The notes below the pieces were generated by a model. That model searched no databases and was not told the origin of the DNA. It saw only the letters and a list, made by a program, of their open reading frames with translations. DNA of 64,000 nt. It comes from Quillaja saponaria. Lineage: Eukaryota > Streptophyta > Magnoliopsida > Fabales > Quillajaceae. How positions within the stretch are numbered: position 1 is the first letter of the stretch; every line of letters starts with the position of its first letter. The stretch covers positions 434,001 to 498,000 of the forward strand of contig CM055614.1 of assembly GCA_029379385.1 (NCBI GenBank). The letters are read 5' to 3'. Both the position numbers and the translations under genes were made by a program. Shown here piece by piece: positions 62,780-64,000 of this stretch.

Positions 62780-63148
62780 CGTCCTAGAGTTTACTTCTCC
62801 CATCATCATCAGAGTCTTCATCCAGGTGTTCACGAAAATGTTGGGGCTGCTCAGGATCTCCCAATCTCCCCCAGTCTCTCTTGACTGTTCTCTAGCGGAT
62901 GTCAAGTTCATGTTTTCTCTTCTCCTTGCCTTAAATGTATAAAATGGAATCTCATGTTAGACAAACATACAGGGCTTATTTTTCCATATTCCAAGTACAT
63001 AAACACACACTTTGCAGCAAGTACCTCCATAGATGTTTTCCACGCCCACTTAATGACCATTCCTTTTAGTCAGCAATAAGAGCTGATTTGCGACCTCCCT
63101 GAGAAATTGAAAAGCCTGAATATCTCCGTTTCTGATACTTGCTTCCCA
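62780..63148 (-). pseudogene. Possible decayed gene fragment, unrecognised
   Basis: Minus-strand exon-like segments: 63025-63148 (acceptor GCATGCAG, donor GTACTT; WEASIRNGDIQAFQFLREVA) and about 62780-62925, which reads EKRKHELDIR, then a TAG, then DPEQPQHFREHLDEDSDDDG. Joining them needs a one-base shift within the first and a read-through of the stop in the second. I do not recognise the family. It could be a pseudogene, a mis-framed real gene, or chance. Confidence 0.25.
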
Positions 63149-64000
63149 CTGCATGCCAAAACAAATGAAATTCAACAAATGGTATAGTCAAACATCAGAG
63201 GTTCAAGACGATTGGACTGGATCCAAATGCCACTGTATATTGATATTTTCCAATCCATCCAACAATCGTTGGCAATATTTCAACTTAATATTTATTTTTT
63301 CCAACCTGTAAATTATGAGTGTTCATAAAATAAACTTCTAAAGAAGCACATGTAAACATATTTAAATGTGCAAAAAAATTTGACGCCGATGCTATGAAAC
63401 AATGTGCCATAAGACATTGTTCCTGAATATGAATAACACAGAAAACAATGCTAGCAATAGGCAGCCAGCTCTCTTCAGGAGACTCTGACAAATTTGTCCT
63501 GATCAAAACAGAGGAAAATTATGTTTAATTCACATAATAACATTTATAATTCAAATACCATTAAATGAAATATGTCATCAATTAAGTCAAATCAACCATA
63601 ACATCAACCTTCACAGACTATTAAGTCAAAATTAGCATAACATCAATCTTCCCTGAGCTTACAGATAAGTATAAGATACATTGCTTAAAAGTAGCACAAG
63701 AGGCAAAATTACAAAAGTAATTCACAGCTTATACTTGGTAGTTATGACTAATATTCATAGTTTCAGCAGAAAATTGCAGCCATAACAATAAATGTTCAAA
63801 ATGCTAATAAACTCATACAATAACATTGCCGGATTAAGAGGAAAAAGTAGCAGGTGCTAGGAGATCAGCATGATGAAAATGACCATGTCATTGTTGATCT
63901 ATTGGGATATGGAGTGACTGTGTAATTATTAATTTAGTCAGAGGTAGGGAAGAGGGCGAGTCTTGGCGCAACGATAAGTTGTTCCTTTGGTGACCACTAG

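Larger units (their letters stand above)
61030..64000. other. Right-hand intergenic region
   Basis: Apart from the weak minus-strand exon-like stretches at 61288-61383 and 62780-63148, I see no gene. A CT microsatellite sits at 62310-62326. Confidence 0.45.

Overview
This is plant nuclear DNA, from a eudicot and quite possibly a woody one. It is AT-rich, with widely spaced, intron-rich genes that have GT-AG splice sites and belong to plant-specific families (Dof, ALMT, a plant WNK kinase, an LHW-type bHLH). Transposons typical of plants lie between them: MULE, a small LTR element, an RTE-type LINE and a SINE. I cannot fix the species. No prokaryotic features (operons, CRISPR, phage) are present. 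Gene models were built by hand from frame continuity, splice sites and family knowledge, and every reported exon set keeps one reading frame.

Layout. 1-4602: end of an autonomous Mutator-like element (MULE), with a frameshifted transposase on the minus strand and an outer end rich in perfect palindromes. 4887-6212 (+): Dof zinc-finger transcription factor. 8285-10975 (-): ORMDL sphingolipid regulator. 11602-14705: non-autonomous LTR element with a 5-bp target duplication, holding a 25-bp tandem array. 16134-16509 (+): small secreted cysteine-rich (defensin-like) peptide. 21453-26118 (+): LHW-like bHLH (EMB1444/bHLH155 group). 31054-33238 (+): ALMT anion channel. 34301-37816 (+): PUX10-like CDC48 adaptor. 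39737-42914 (-): complete but inactivated RTE LINE with a 19-bp target duplication, followed by a tiny SINE at 43006-43102. 44162-47277 (+): WNK kinase. 48081-48654 (-): Yippee-like zinc protein. 49292-50818: 1.5-kb fold-back element whose ends match the MULE at the left edge. 54825-59395 (+): MTA, the catalytic m6A mRNA methyltransferase. 59732-59824: strong hairpin. 60-64 kb: no confident gene, only weak minus-strand exon-like stretches.

The genes are independent housekeeping or developmental loci, not a cluster or pathway. I see no new multi-gene system. The most interesting signals are in the mobile DNA. Two MULE-related elements 45 kb apart share ends built from the same hairpins, and each sits directly upstream of a gene. 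A small LTR element carries repeat arrays in place of gag-pol. An isolated, nearly perfect hairpin lies just downstream of MTA.
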